NCBI RefSeq assembly: GCF_965363235.1
Contig: NC_134845.1
Span: 20,214,524 to 20,278,523 of the forward strand
Origin: Mytilus galloprovincialis
Taxonomy: Eukaryota; Mollusca; Bivalvia; Mytilida; Mytilidae
Direction of reading: 5' to 3'
Length of the DNA stretch: 64,000 nucleotides
Part shown: in pieces, positions 46,601 through 51,561 of the stretch
Layout of the letters: every line of letters starts with the position of its first letter
Numbering within the stretch: the first letter of the stretch is position 1
Position numbers and translations under genes: made by a program
The notes under the pieces: generated by a model
Seen by the model: only the letters and a program-made list of their open reading frames with translations
Told to the model about the DNA's origin: nothing
The model's database searches: none

Positions 46601-46632
46601 AGTATGATGATACTTATTGCAAACAACTTCAT
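16436..46632 (-). CDS. Gene A: membrane receptor with two CTLD(WSC)-CTLD modules, 17 exons
   Basis: Predicted type I membrane protein of 816 residues. Exons in transcript order: 46584-46632, 45316-45477, 44113-44240, 43442-43607, 38268-38384, 37008-37055, 36666-36875, 35102-35244, 34033-34192, 32425-32552, 32024-32216, 29044-29163, 28197-28394, 24269-24420, 23085-23265, 19167-19263, 16436-16634. These sum to 2,451 bases, a multiple of three, and every junction agrees in phase. Order: signal peptide; module 1 (lectin-like half, WSC, lectin-like second half, second lectin-like domain); module 2 (same); Ser/Thr-rich stalk; one helix; tail. WSC and C-type lectin-like folds bind carbohydrate in other proteins, so glycan recognition at the cell surface is inferred. 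The weakest join is 35102 to 34192. The alternative is two genes: a secreted 357-residue protein ending at 35051 and a 489-residue membrane protein with its own signal exon near 34652-34697. The five-exon partial paralogue B at 56-63 kb supports the exon borders. Confidence 0.6.
16800..16900 (+). repeat. Dispersed repeat fragment, GAGCAGGATCTGC family (weak)
   Basis: Weak similarity (GATTCTATGTTGTTTTTTGT) to the repeat at 24560-24860. It sits directly before a tRNA-derived SINE, and together with the 640-bp repeat forms a nest of insertions in the gene A intron. Confidence 0.35.
16901..17058 (+). repeat. tRNA-Leu/Ser-like SINE
   Basis: A class II tRNA-like head: box A TGGCCGAGTGGTC at 16911-16923, and a degenerate box B GATTTCGAACC at 16973-16983. 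The body (GACTAGGATCGTCAGTTTTC) continues to about 17058, where the 640-bp repeat starts. The spacing of the boxes fits a tRNA with a long variable arm. It is a SINE relic and not a tRNA gene, as the 3' side does not pair with the 5' end. Confidence 0.6.
17050..17695 (+). repeat. 640-bp dispersed repeat, copy 3
   Basis: The best-preserved plus-strand copy. It begins near CAAACGTCAAAATCATTCAA and contains TCTGACGTCAGACACTC and AAAATGCCTGTACCAAGTCA. It is collinear with the minus-strand copy at 12690-13335. Confidence 0.7.
17700..17975. repeat. Repeat with inverted ATCATTTGCGCCAAA ends
   Basis: ATCATTTGCGCCAAA near 17726 recurs in inverse near 17955-17970, and TGCGCCAATTA pairs with AATTGGCGCA. 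The block also holds further TTGCGCCAA motifs, and a related TTTTGGCGCAAACG lies near 18780. Probably a small MITE. Confidence 0.45.
18059..18319. mobile_element. 261-bp MITE with 37-bp TIRs
   Basis: Left TIR 18059-18095 and right TIR 18283-18319 are inverse copies with one mismatch. They begin CCTATAGGTACAGTGCATAG and end in ATCCAT. No coding capacity. The right flank runs straight into a GTACGGTGACC-family fragment (CCCCGAAATGACAATG), which suggests insertion into or next to that repeat. Confidence 0.75.
19167..19263 (-). CDS. Gene A exon 16: transmembrane segment
   Basis: Acceptor AATTTTGTAG and donor AG/GTAATTA. The exon codes acidic ENDNDN, then a hydrophobic run (ITLSLLGFAIVLVTIAVFCV) of about 23 residues ending at an Arg whose codon is split with exon 17. 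Gene B has the same exon at 57799-57889 with the same phases and the same closing V-C/Y-x-R. This places the N-terminal side outside and the tail inside. Confidence 0.85.
19330..20550. other. Intron of gene A, nothing recognised
   Basis: AT-rich sequence between the membrane exon and the minisatellite. I see no exon, RNA gene or clear repeat. A fragment at 19040-19110, just before this stretch, resembles a dispersed repeat at 58490-58615 (shared AGCGGTATAC). Confidence 0.4.
20550..21386. repeat. 24-bp AT-rich minisatellite, about 35 units
   Basis: Tandem unit ATTTGACTATTTAATATTAT followed by AATG (24 bp) over about 830 bases. Variants include a 23-bp form with GAATATTAATATT and units with an extra GATTTT insert giving higher-order pairs near 20.63-20.76 kb. 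It lies in the intron between gene A exons 15 and 16. Copy number is likely to vary between alleles and assemblies. Confidence 0.95.
21400..23080. other. Intron of gene A, nothing recognised
   Basis: AT-rich sequence between the minisatellite and exon 15. The short frames have no recognisable domain and no acceptor/donor pair in phase with the gene A exons. Confidence 0.4.
23085..23265 (-). CDS. Gene A exon 15: extracellular stalk
   Basis: Enters in phase 0 after TTCGTTAACAG and leaves after one base of a codon at AAAG/GTATGA. It codes 60 residues rich in Ser, Thr, Asn, Pro and Lys, with no Cys. Examples are MTSTPQQKSSRRVTSNN and PVPQKK. This looks like a flexible, probably O-glycosylated stalk between the last lectin-like domain and the membrane. 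Gene B lacks it: there the lectin exon joins the membrane exon directly. Confidence 0.75.
23310..23625 (-). repeat. GTACGGTGACC-family repeat, long copy
   Basis: Long minus-orientation copy. It runs from GAAGATGTGGTATGATTGCC through GGTCACCGTACGGCC and GGCCCCGATAAGACAATG to ACAGGCTCCTGACTTGGGAC. It sits 45 bases upstream of exon 15, inside the intron. Confidence 0.8.
24269..24420 (-). CDS. Gene A exon 14: second half of lectin-like domain, module 2
   Basis: Acceptor TTTTTCTATAG; donor AAG/GTAATT, phase 0. The exon carries six Cys in the pattern C-x2-C-x(9)-C-x(5)-C with a final AFAVCED. The last part (DC then FAVCE) is like the C-terminal end of C-type lectin-like domains. Compared with module 1 it has an additional Cys pair (KLC and RC). 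Confidence 0.75.
24560..24860 (+). repeat. Dispersed repeat, GAGCAGGATCTGC family
   Basis: Contains GGAGCAGGATCTGCTTATTC and TAGCCATGGCGTTGTCAGTT, repeated in weaker form near 33740-33930 and 52780-53000. The open frames across it have no domain. It is a transposon-derived block of unknown class. Confidence 0.55.
25064..26167 (+). repeat. 1.1-kb tandem duplication, left copy
   Basis: Starts ATTAAAAACCAATTGTTCAG and ends with CAAGAACAAAATTTGGCGG plus an A-run. The next 1.1 kb is the same sequence. Near the start is a stem, CAATTGTTC-AGA-GAACAATTG. The copy holds several ACTTCCGG sites and a cluster of four TGACCT half-sites at 25725-25749. Confidence 0.9.
26168..27275 (+). repeat. 1.1-kb tandem duplication, right copy
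   Basis: Head-to-tail with 25064-26167, about 1,104 bases offset and high identity throughout, with scattered substitutions and a few short indels. The TGACCT cluster is at 26831-26855. A hairpin (AAGTCTTTCCAC/GTGGAAAGACTT) follows at about 27291-27321 and echoes the AAGTCTTTCCAC near the start of each copy. Confidence 0.9.
27397..27830 (+). repeat. Dimeric dispersed repeat, GTCCGAAGCGC-head type
   Basis: AAATTGAAAACAACACGTT at 27397 is repeated directly at 27755, a unit of about 358 bp. The core CTACTGAGCTG with CCACCAGCAGCGGTATTGAC lies just before the second repeat. The core is the one found at 2.7 and 37.6 kb, but the head (AGCGCTTTCTGGATTTACG) differs. Confidence 0.75.
28197..28394 (-). 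CDS. Gene A exon 13: first half of second lectin-like domain, module 2
   Basis: Acceptor TTCTCCCAACAG; donor AGAG/GTAACA; phase 1 on both sides. It contains the helix motif TWEASVEICKNNGSYLYGN and later FWLGAARQVYP. W-x2-(S/A)-x3-C, G-S-Y-L and F-W-x-G are typical of the N-terminal half of C-type lectin-like domains. There is a glycosylation site at NGS. Parallel exons are at 36666-36875 and 61143-61355. Confidence 0.85.
29044..29163 (-). CDS. Gene A exon 12: second half of the WSC-split lectin-like domain, module 2
   Basis: Acceptor TTCTATTTTTAG; donor AACG/GTATGC; phase 1 on both sides. It codes MLCLRLFCMDT, then IPSKCSSPYW and RICEN. The spacing C...IP-x2-C...(I/L/F)C(E/Q) matches 38268-38384 and 62720-62839. 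It resembles the closing C-x-C part of a C-type lectin-like domain. Confidence 0.75.
29347..30230 (+). mobile_element. Non-autonomous TIR DNA transposon, copy 2
   Basis: Same ends as 4705-5516. The left end is GACCGTATGAGTATTTG with extra stacked CATATGG motifs; the right end is CCAAATACTCATATGGTCC, then CCGTTAATAACCAAACGAG. The interior landmark GTGAATGGCAATATGTCGAC is shared. It lies in the gene A intron and has no transposase. Confidence 0.7.
30934..31085. repeat. Palindromic repeat with 50-bp arms
   Basis: Arms near 30961-31010 and 31020-31072 are inverse copies around GACATTCCCGGCTTAG and CTAAGACGGGAATGTC. The loop includes CCTTCGGCTC. Same family as 16230-16425; a fragment may lie near 30375 (TTGCCGGGGTATATACC). 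Confidence 0.75.
31721..31888. repeat. 168-bp hairpin MITE, 57-bp arms
   Basis: 31721-31777 and 31832-31888 are inverse copies with one mismatch, starting AGAGATAACTGTATTGTATT. The 54-base loop has an inner stem TTTACCTG/CAGGTAAA. The near-perfect arms suggest a recent insertion or ongoing arm conversion. Confidence 0.9.
32024..32216 (-). CDS. Gene A exon 11: WSC domain second half, module 2
   Basis: Acceptor TTTATTTTGTAG; donor CATG/GTATGC. It codes CVCLRHIPE, FCDGRCE, PNDCGS and FNVYTSSP. CxC, CD-x2-C, CG and NVY are the signature of the second half of WSC carbohydrate-binding domains. Module 2 has 9 more residues than module 1, between the CDGRC and NDCG motifs. It enters in phase 0 and leaves in phase 1. 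Confidence 0.85.
32425..32552 (-). CDS. Gene A exon 10: WSC domain first half, module 2
   Basis: Acceptor TATCCCTAG; donor AAAG/GTAAAT. It codes GCYNWSYL, then LGLCQELCQPL and FAFSIK. The C-x(n)-C-x3-C layout and FAFS are WSC-like. It has the same length (128 bases) and phases as 44113-44240. Confidence 0.85.
32740..32935 (-). repeat. Dimeric-repeat family fragment
   Basis: In minus orientation this shows the middle and head of the family at 2.7 kb, with ACGAGAGATTCGTCTACG and AGACTCATCAGTGATACTC. No second direct repeat is visible. Confidence 0.5.
34033..34192 (-). CDS. Gene A exon 9: first half of the WSC-split lectin-like domain, module 2
   Basis: Codes MTWIEANHFCKSKNSTMIQ and DYWRGEYNRLSDWIHIIG. 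These parallel TWNEALLYC and EYWTGEYKRLSSWMHIIG of exon 2. Two acceptors are possible. AATAAAAG ending at 34193 gives phase 0, which fits the preceding exon 35102-35244. AAAGAAAG ending at 34189 gives phase 1, which fits a separate signal exon. The first AG is normally preferred, which favours the single-gene model. Confidence 0.75.
34652..34697 (-). CDS. Possible alternative first exon (signal peptide), gene A module 2
   Basis: ATG at 34697 opens MEHNILIYIVCVILR and reaches a weak donor (CGTC/GTAGAA) in phase 1, the phase used by the signal exon at 46584-46632. If used with the 34188 acceptor, it would make module 2 a separate 489-residue gene. The hydrophobic run is short and the donor is poor. 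The unspliced continuation (RRRKEGEMEAN, then stop) looks like the juxtamembrane stretch of gene A and B tails, so a relic tail exon is the other reading. Confidence 0.25.
35017..35053 (-). promoter_or_regulatory. In-frame stop and tandem poly(A) signals after exon 8
   Basis: If the donor at 35101 is not used, the frame runs on as VRRPTCKNDSCDAKSL and stops at 35051-35053. Two overlapping minus-strand AATAAA signals follow at 35022-35027 and 35017-35022. This would end a secreted form of module 1. An unspliced read-through of an AT-rich intron could give this by chance. Confidence 0.35.
35102..35244 (-). CDS. Gene A exon 8: second half of second lectin-like domain, module 1
   Basis: Acceptor TATTTTACACAG; strong donor CAG/GTAAGA in phase 0. 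It codes LVIQCKMYDGL, DDCDSQG and LQAVCRGD. It matches exon 14 and gene B 58683-58829, but lacks the extra Cys pair found in both. Confidence 0.8.
35711..36087 (-). mobile_element. GIY-YIG-type retroelement remnant (fossil)
   Basis: Two overlapping minus-strand frames show pieces like the GIY-YIG endonuclease of Penelope-like elements. One is a Cys-rich lead (NCKCCKHANI). The other has LTCGTSKLQYFGEKETP and NNHRS. It is broken and looks old. It lies in the intron between exons 7 and 8. Confidence 0.5.
36666..36875 (-). CDS. Gene A exon 7: first half of second lectin-like domain, module 1
   Basis: Acceptor TGTCTGTCACAG; donor ACAG/GTAAAA; phase 1 on both sides. It contains NWENALKACKRNGSYLFGN and TFWHWLGIARKIYL. 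It aligns well with 28197-28394 and 61143-61355 (conserved C, SYL-GN and the W-x-G-x-A-R block). Confidence 0.85.
37008..37055 (-). CDS. Gene A exon 6: 48-base mini exon (optional)
   Basis: Codes FDEIYVMFLPKWYAP with good splice sites (acceptor TATTCATGTTAG, donor CCTG/GTAAGT) and phase 1 on both sides, so it can be included or skipped without changing the frame. I found no counterpart in module 2 or gene B. It could be an alternative cassette or a chance pair of splice sites. Confidence 0.45.
37635..38190 (+). repeat. Dimeric dispersed repeat, CAGATGCGCATTCCG-head type
   Basis: A 206-bp sequence at 37635-37840 (starting TAATAAAATTAACGGTACTA) is repeated directly at 37984-38190 with only a few differences. 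The core CCACCAGCAGAGGCATCGAC lies between. The two direct repeats are nearly identical, so this looks like a recent insertion. The long minus-strand frame here is mostly repeat sequence overlapping exon 5. Confidence 0.85.
38268..38384 (-). CDS. Gene A exon 5: second half of the WSC-split lectin-like domain, module 1
   Basis: Acceptor TGTTTATTTCAG; donor AGTG/GTATGT; phase 1 on both sides. It codes KLCLSLYSTD, FRPDSCAS and RGLCQRS. It matches exon 12 and gene B 62720-62839 in Cys spacing. A young dimeric repeat stands 78 bases away. Confidence 0.8.
39279..42061. mobile_element. 2.8-kb TIR DNA transposon without transposase
   Basis: Left TIR 39279-39344 (GTCACGACCGACACTCGGCT onward) and right TIR 41990-42061 are inverse copies with few differences over about 66 bases. 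Subterminal repeats GGTCTGTTAAT(C/G/T)GG occur at about 39353, 39768 and 39798, and inverted near 41967. No frame inside codes a transposase. A hairpin repeat at 40320-40453 is nested inside. It lies in the gene A intron between exons 4 and 5. Confidence 0.85.
40320..40453. repeat. Hairpin repeat nested in the 2.8-kb element
   Basis: Inverted arms TATAGCC-TTTG-TTGTATGAGG and CCTCATACATAGGCTATA enclose a loop with GAGGACGAAGTCCTAGGTCG. It resembles the other foldback MITEs but has more diverged arms. Confidence 0.6.
42100..43150. other. Intron of gene A, nothing recognised
   Basis: AT-rich stretch between the 2.8-kb transposon and the repeat at 43.15 kb. No exon in phase with gene A was found. 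Confidence 0.4.
43150..43405 (+). repeat. GTACGGTGACC-family repeat, plus orientation
   Basis: Runs from GTTGTTGTCGTTTGTTTATA through GGCCGTATGGTGACCTATAG to TTGGCAATCATACCACATCT. It is the reverse of the copy at 23.3 kb and ends 37 bases from exon 4. Confidence 0.8.
43442..43607 (-). CDS. Gene A exon 4: WSC domain second half, module 1
   Basis: Acceptor TATTTTTGTAG; donor AGTG/GTAAGT. It codes CLCLGKIPERNG, TCDGKCHE, CPNDCGSS and FNVYTTSP, the second-half signature of WSC domains. It enters in phase 0 and leaves in phase 1. Confidence 0.85.
44113..44240 (-). CDS. Gene A exon 3: WSC domain first half, module 1
   Basis: Acceptor TTGTGTAAAAG; donor TAAG/GTAATT. It codes GCYSWNYL, LGICQELCLPV and FAFSIK, typical of WSC first halves. 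With exon 4 it makes a 294-base unit with phase 1 on both outer sides, so it can be moved or lost without breaking the frame. Confidence 0.85.
45000..45140 (+). repeat. GTACGGTGACC-family repeat, decayed
   Basis: Recognisable from GGGCCGTTAGTTTTCTTG, GACTATGCGGTATGGGTTTT and the following block, with many differences from the 43.2 kb copy. Confidence 0.55.
45316..45477 (-). CDS. Gene A exon 2: first half of the WSC-split lectin-like domain, module 1
   Basis: Acceptor TTGTTTACCAAAAG; donor ATAG/GTACAT; phase 1 on both sides. It codes LTWNEALLYCSDSNSSL and EYWTGEYKRLSSWMHIIG. W-x2-A-x3-C and Y-W-T-G are like the N-terminal half of a C-type lectin-like domain. There are glycosylation sites at NST and NSS. 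The expected closing cysteines come only after the WSC exons, in exon 5. Confidence 0.8.
46035..46321 (+). repeat. Dimeric-repeat family, truncated copy
   Basis: Starts TAGTTATCAAAGGTACCAGG, continues through GACGCGCGTTTCGCCTAC and breaks off near CACTGAAGTGCTC before the core and second direct repeat. It lies between exons 1 and 2. Confidence 0.65.
46584..46632 (-). CDS. Gene A exon 1: start codon and signal peptide
   Basis: ATG at 46630-46632 opens MKLFAISIIILMIIKE, a Lys followed by a hydrophobic run, typical of a secretory signal. It leaves at GAAG/GTGAGT, a strong donor, in phase 1 to join exon 2. I chose this start because no other hydrophobic in-phase exon lies upstream in the window. 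The promoter is not recognisable; upstream is AT-rich. Confidence 0.75.
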
Positions 46633-46699
46633 GGTTTAAAAATGCATATAGTATTTCCTTAATGCAGCATATCAATAGTTCACAGAAATAAACCAGATT

Positions 46700-48020
46700 C
46701 GAATTGTAACAATATTCAAAATACAGTGCACATAAAAACCAAAAGCGATATTAAATGTTATCTTAGTGTCAAACCCAAATACCAACGTATCCATTCGTTA
46801 AAATGAAATTAATTCTCACACAATGAACGGAAGTTGATCTCAGGAATTAATTAGGAAACACAATATCTATATAATTCTAATTGTTTCAAACCAAAAGTAA
46901 TTTGACTTCTTTTTGAATAAAGACTTGTTTATAAAATAGTTTAATTACATATAACAAAGGTATGTTTAAATGATACTACGAAACGTTGCAATTCATATAT
47001 TTTGTAGGTCAACAAAATTCTTTTTAAGTTTCATATTAATAGTTTAATATTGCTCTTTACTTAGTGATCATGCATTTTCATGTTATATGAGTTCAAAATA
47101 ACGACATGTGAGAGTACATATATATGTTCTTTTGAAATCAAATCAACGACGTAACAATATCAAGAGACATTTATTATTTTGGGAAAATCGGGAATTCGTT
47201 TGATTACAAGGTTTTGTTGATATGTTCAATTGATATTATTGGTGATAATTATGTAAATCCTTGAAACATATTAGTGAATGAGTGGGGTAATGGGGGATGA
47301 AAACAACACATTAGAATTTTCATTCGTCCGAAGCGCATTTCTGAATTTTTTCTATAGGATTTTGGCCACGGTGTTGTATGTCGTCTCGTGTCTTTTTATC
47401 GACCATTGATATTATTTTAGAGTTACAAAAGCAGAAAGACACCAAAGAAAATTGGTAACTAACATCCCAAAGTCCAAAAAGAGACAACATAATGGCGATC
47501 AACAGATTTAGATCAATTATATTCTAATAATGTTTTGACTGATACGATAGACATTTTTGTTATTGCAGGAGGGCTTGTTATTCACCAAAATTAGCATCGT
47601 AGCTTTTTAGTTTGCTATTATCCAAGACATTTTCACATTGACCCAAGAATATGATATTTCAACATATACATGTATGCTATCTAAAATAGATATTCATAAT
47701 ATTGAAATATGTTCAGTTGATAATTCTGAAGAACCTGTTACAGCCCGTAACAGAGTAGTGATCGAATTCGCGTTTCTTTACCGTCAGAATAAGTTACGTT
47801 ATCGGTCGTCCCACTGTCTATATCACTCTGTTCAGCTCTTAATATTATTTCGTATCATGTCTTTGTGACGTCAAATACGTTGACCCGGCCTTAATAACTT
47901 TGACCCGGACATATCAGCGACGTCATAATGTTTGAACCGACGTTAATAACTTTGACCCGAACTTATTAAGTCATCTTTTGTGTGCTGGTGAAGCAAAGAA
48001 AACACTTCCGAAACACGCAA
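46700..48020. other. Upstream of gene A: no gene seen; CRE palindrome and short repeats
   Basis: No exon is supported. A perfect TGACGTCA lies at 47866-47873. The block TTAATAACTTTGACCCG occurs twice (about 47890 and 47943), the second copy preceded by GACGTCATAAT. These may be regulatory or repeat-derived. Confidence 0.4.
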
Positions 48021-48028
48021 ATATAACC

Positions 48029-48209
48029 CGATAAATCGATTATCAGATTATCTGCATATTGATATTGTAAAATATCAGCTGCTTGACATTATATGAAGGC
48101 TTTTTGATCTCGTTCGCTACGCTCACTCGACAAAAAGCTTCATATTATGTCTCGCAGCTGATATTTTACGATATCAACATGTAGATAACCTGATAATCGG
48201 TACTTATCG
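48029..48209. repeat. 181-bp hairpin MITE
   Basis: Arms of about 80 bp share ATTATCAG-TTATCT and TAAAATATCAGCTGC in inverse orientation around a loop GTTCGCTACGCTCACTCG. It is a foldback element like those at 31.7 and 57.5 kb. Confidence 0.85.
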
Positions 48210-48674
48210 ACAAACTTATTTCAGAAGTGACATGATTTAATTTTCTTCATCGACAAAATATTTCATGTCCAACGTATAAGTTTTCATTGTTTAAGTCGAA
48301 GTTTTTTTTAACACAGTAAAACATTTTTTATAATCAACCTCTGGCATTTTCATTTTAAGGGTAAAGGATCAAATACGGGAGCTCCGAAATTTCTATCATT
48401 TGTTACGAGGAAATCATTATTCAATCAAATATATGTCTTTGTTCATGACACATATTATGAAATACAAAGGAGTTGAAATGATCAAGTACTTTCGAACTGA
48501 CGGAAACAAAAATACATAATCTAGAATGTGTGTTCTGTCATAAACAATGGCTTCGTCGTGCGAATTGACGAGATCATGTTACATGTGACTGATCTTAGCT
48601 GTAGAAACAGTTGGTGCGACCTCGATAAAATCTTTATCAATTTAATATAAGCGATAAATATGCATGACTACAAT

Positions 48675-48842
48675 GAGGCCTTTAGTTTTCTCGTTTGAAT
48701 TGTTTTACATTGTCTTATCGGGGCCTTTTATAGCTGACTATGCGGTATGGGCTTTGCTCATTGTTGAAGGCCGTACGGTGACCTATAGTTGTTAATGTCT
48801 GTGTCATTTTGGTCACTTGTGGACAGTTGTCTCATTGGCAAT
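48675..48842 (+). repeat. GTACGGTGACC-family repeat
   Basis: A well-preserved stretch with GACTATGCGGTATGGGCTTT, GGCCGTACGGTGACCTATAG and GACAGTTGTCTCATTGGCAA. Confidence 0.8.
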
Positions 48843-49199
48843 ATAACTTCGATTCATAGGACAGTTTTGCAAGACTGTTATCGGTGTAGTAATAGAGGAC
48901 AAGTTTTATATTGTTTATTAAATGTTAACATGAACACAGAACGTTACTGAAATACATGACTTGTGTTAACATACTTGATATGTTTTCACCAATATTTGTT
49001 TGATTAAATTCAAGATTGCACAACATATATTTTACTTTTTGTAATATGTATATCAACCGAATTTGTTGTTATTATATCATTATTATCAGTTACAGATAAA
49101 TCCCAAAACACCATCGTTATTTTGAATACATATTATTACATAAACTGCTTGATAAATGATATAGGTATTGACAATTCACTTTTAAACTCAACAAATACT

Positions 49200-50310
49200 C
49201 TCAAGACACTTACTACTAAGGAAATCCAGGAAAATCATAGGTCTGTTTTACGTTCCTTTTGAGATTTATAACCAAAGCTACAGGATCCTCAAACACTGTA
49301 TTAAATACCCAAACTACCTAAGAGTCCATACAAACAACAATATATATATTGCTGGGTCTTCCAAGTCCTTTTTCTGAATTATTTACATCAATTTTATCAA
49401 CAATCAAAGCCGAACTTCAAATTTATTGTATAGCAGCCTATTCTAGTGAAACGGATGTGGATTCTCGAAAGCTCGAAAGATCTTTAAGAATACATACAAT
49501 CTAGGACTATGTCATCTTGTAATAGTATTTAAACATTTGGCTTTTCTACTCGTTACATGAGTATTCCCCATTTCAAACTAATACACAAATTGAAAAAATA
49601 ACGTCAAACGTAGATACAAGTTATTTGTCTTAGGGAGAGAGTAATCCTACTCTGTAAAACATATCTCTGATTCAAACTAAGAATTCTCTGAAAATAACAT
49701 CATCAAGATGCTTCTTGTCTTTGGAGACAACATATTTGTTACGTTTGAAGGACTTTGTTTTATCTTACTATCGACAATTGAAACCAATTGAACCCTTCTT
49801 CTTGTCGACTTGTTGTTTTATTCTTTTTAGGCTGACTTCATACAGGATCTTCTTCGGAAGGAAGAAAAGAAGTTAGCAATATTCTTTAATATTACTTTCC
49901 CCTTTAAAGATAATGTTCTCTCATTAAATAATTCAACATTTGGTGACTCTATTGAAAGCATCTACCCAATCGAACAACTAGAGATGAAAGTACAACAGAT
50001 ACTGTTAAGTGTGTCTCATATCTTGGCTTACACCTAGAAATTGACAACTGGTGTCAGTCCAATACAAAACTATACAAAAGAGATGATTTCAGCTCCCCAA
50101 TTTAGAATTTTCCATTTTATGTAGCAACATTGCAGCAGCACCTACAGACGGATAATATATCTCCCAATTCATACAATATTCCCGGGCATGTATTTCCTAT
50201 CATAATTTCCGCGATAGGCGGTTGCTGCTTACAAGAAAGCTAATAAACCAATTGTTCCAAATGGTTATGTTGAAATCACCCCTCCGTAAATAAGTTGGAC
50301 CCATAACGAT
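49200..50310 (+). mobile_element. Reverse-transcriptase element remnant, plus strand (fossil)
   Basis: DNA and short frames match, in inverse orientation, the retroelement family at 8.7-10 kb (for example GCTAATAAACCAATTGTTCC near the 3' end and AATAATGTTCTC-like blocks). It covers more of the polymerase region than the other copies, but it is heavily broken with many breaks and looks old. Confidence 0.6.
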
Positions 50311-50335
50311 TTGGTTGGCCGTTATAAGGCAATGA

Positions 50336-50731
50336 ATGAAATGCAAGAATACGAATAGCTTATGGTTTATTTGTAAAATAAGAATCGTGTACTCGATTAA
50401 AATTCATATCAGGACAGTAGAACGTTTAATTTTAGTAAACTTTTCCATAGGATTGTTTTTGTTTATTTTGTGGTATTTTACACAGATTGCAATAATAAGT
50501 ATAGTTCAAGGTAATGTTGTTTTGCATTTTTATAATTTTGAATATAAAATAGAGCTAGTTGGGGAGACGACCATTTTACAATTTTGTGGTTATCCATTTG
50601 TTCTGTACCTTTATGTTTATGATAGTAATTTCATCTTTCTCTTATATGTTACCGCGATAAAAACCTCATCAAATACAAAATGTCCTTCAGTCAAAATAAG
50701 TACAGATAGGTCTTTAATGCATAATTTTTGA
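50336..50731 (+). other. 131-codon open frame, unknown
   Basis: An open frame with long hydrophobic runs (LFLFILWYFTQIAIISI; FVLYLYVYD) directly after the retroelement remnant. The composition is what AT-rich, T-rich DNA gives by chance. I recognise no family, see no splice partner and do not call it a gene. Confidence 0.15.
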
Positions 50732-50849
50732 TACACTTCACAAGAGCATGTTCTCGTTGAGTTCTGTCAATGTTTCTAAGAACTACAAGAAAAATGAGTT
50801 AGAAACGACTCGGATTGGCTTTTTCTGTGGAAAAATATAGGAAGATGTG

Positions 50850-51025
50850 GCATGCGTGCCAATGAGATAACTCGTTATCCAAGTCACATTTTATAAAGGT
50901 TAACCAATATAGGTCGAATGACGGTTTTCAACACAGAGCCTTGGTTCACACCGAACTGCAAGCTATACAGGGCCCCAAAATTTACTAGTGTAAAACCATT
51001 TCAACGGGACAATCAACGGGCTAAT
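50850..51025 (-). repeat. GTACGGTGACC-family repeat, decayed
   Basis: Minus-orientation copy starting GGAAGATGTGGCATGCGTGC, with AATATAGGTCGAATGACGG and GGGCCCCAAAATTTACTAG. Confidence 0.55.
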
Positions 51026-51561
51026 CTATATAAAAATGATTGTAATAACTATGAATTGTAAAATTAGCAAACTACCTAAAAATATGAATTCACTGAAAAA
51101 ATTCTCTGGTTATCCAGACAAATTAACTGCTGTAGGTCAAGTAATTTGTCATAACAGCAAAAACAGTGCAATAAAGATATTATTTTAGGAAAGAAACAAA
51201 AAGAGAAACGAGAAACACACCAACAAACTACAATTACTGAACTGATCTATTGAAACATATGAATCCTTTGAACAAACTTATTATCAAATGGTTAATGAGT
51301 TTAACACAGTGGTTAAATCTTGTTTTGAAATTTTGAAAAATTTTGAAACATCAAAAACACATCTCAATTTGTATCCTTTATTTGTGTACAGTTATAAGAC
51401 TCATGATTATTCTGTTTATGACGTCTTTAATTACAATTAATCCGTTGCATGTTGTCCTTGTGTTATGCTAAACACGACTGTCAAAGGTTATTGGGAGTGC
51501 TGAGCGCTCATAACCATGTTTATCCCCTCCATTTTATGTACAAATGATGTATGTACAGCCC

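Noticed and set aside
50336-50731. 131-codon plus-strand frame as a membrane protein gene
   Set aside because: T-rich AT-rich DNA readily gives hydrophobic frames. There are no splice partners, no paralogue in the window and no family match.
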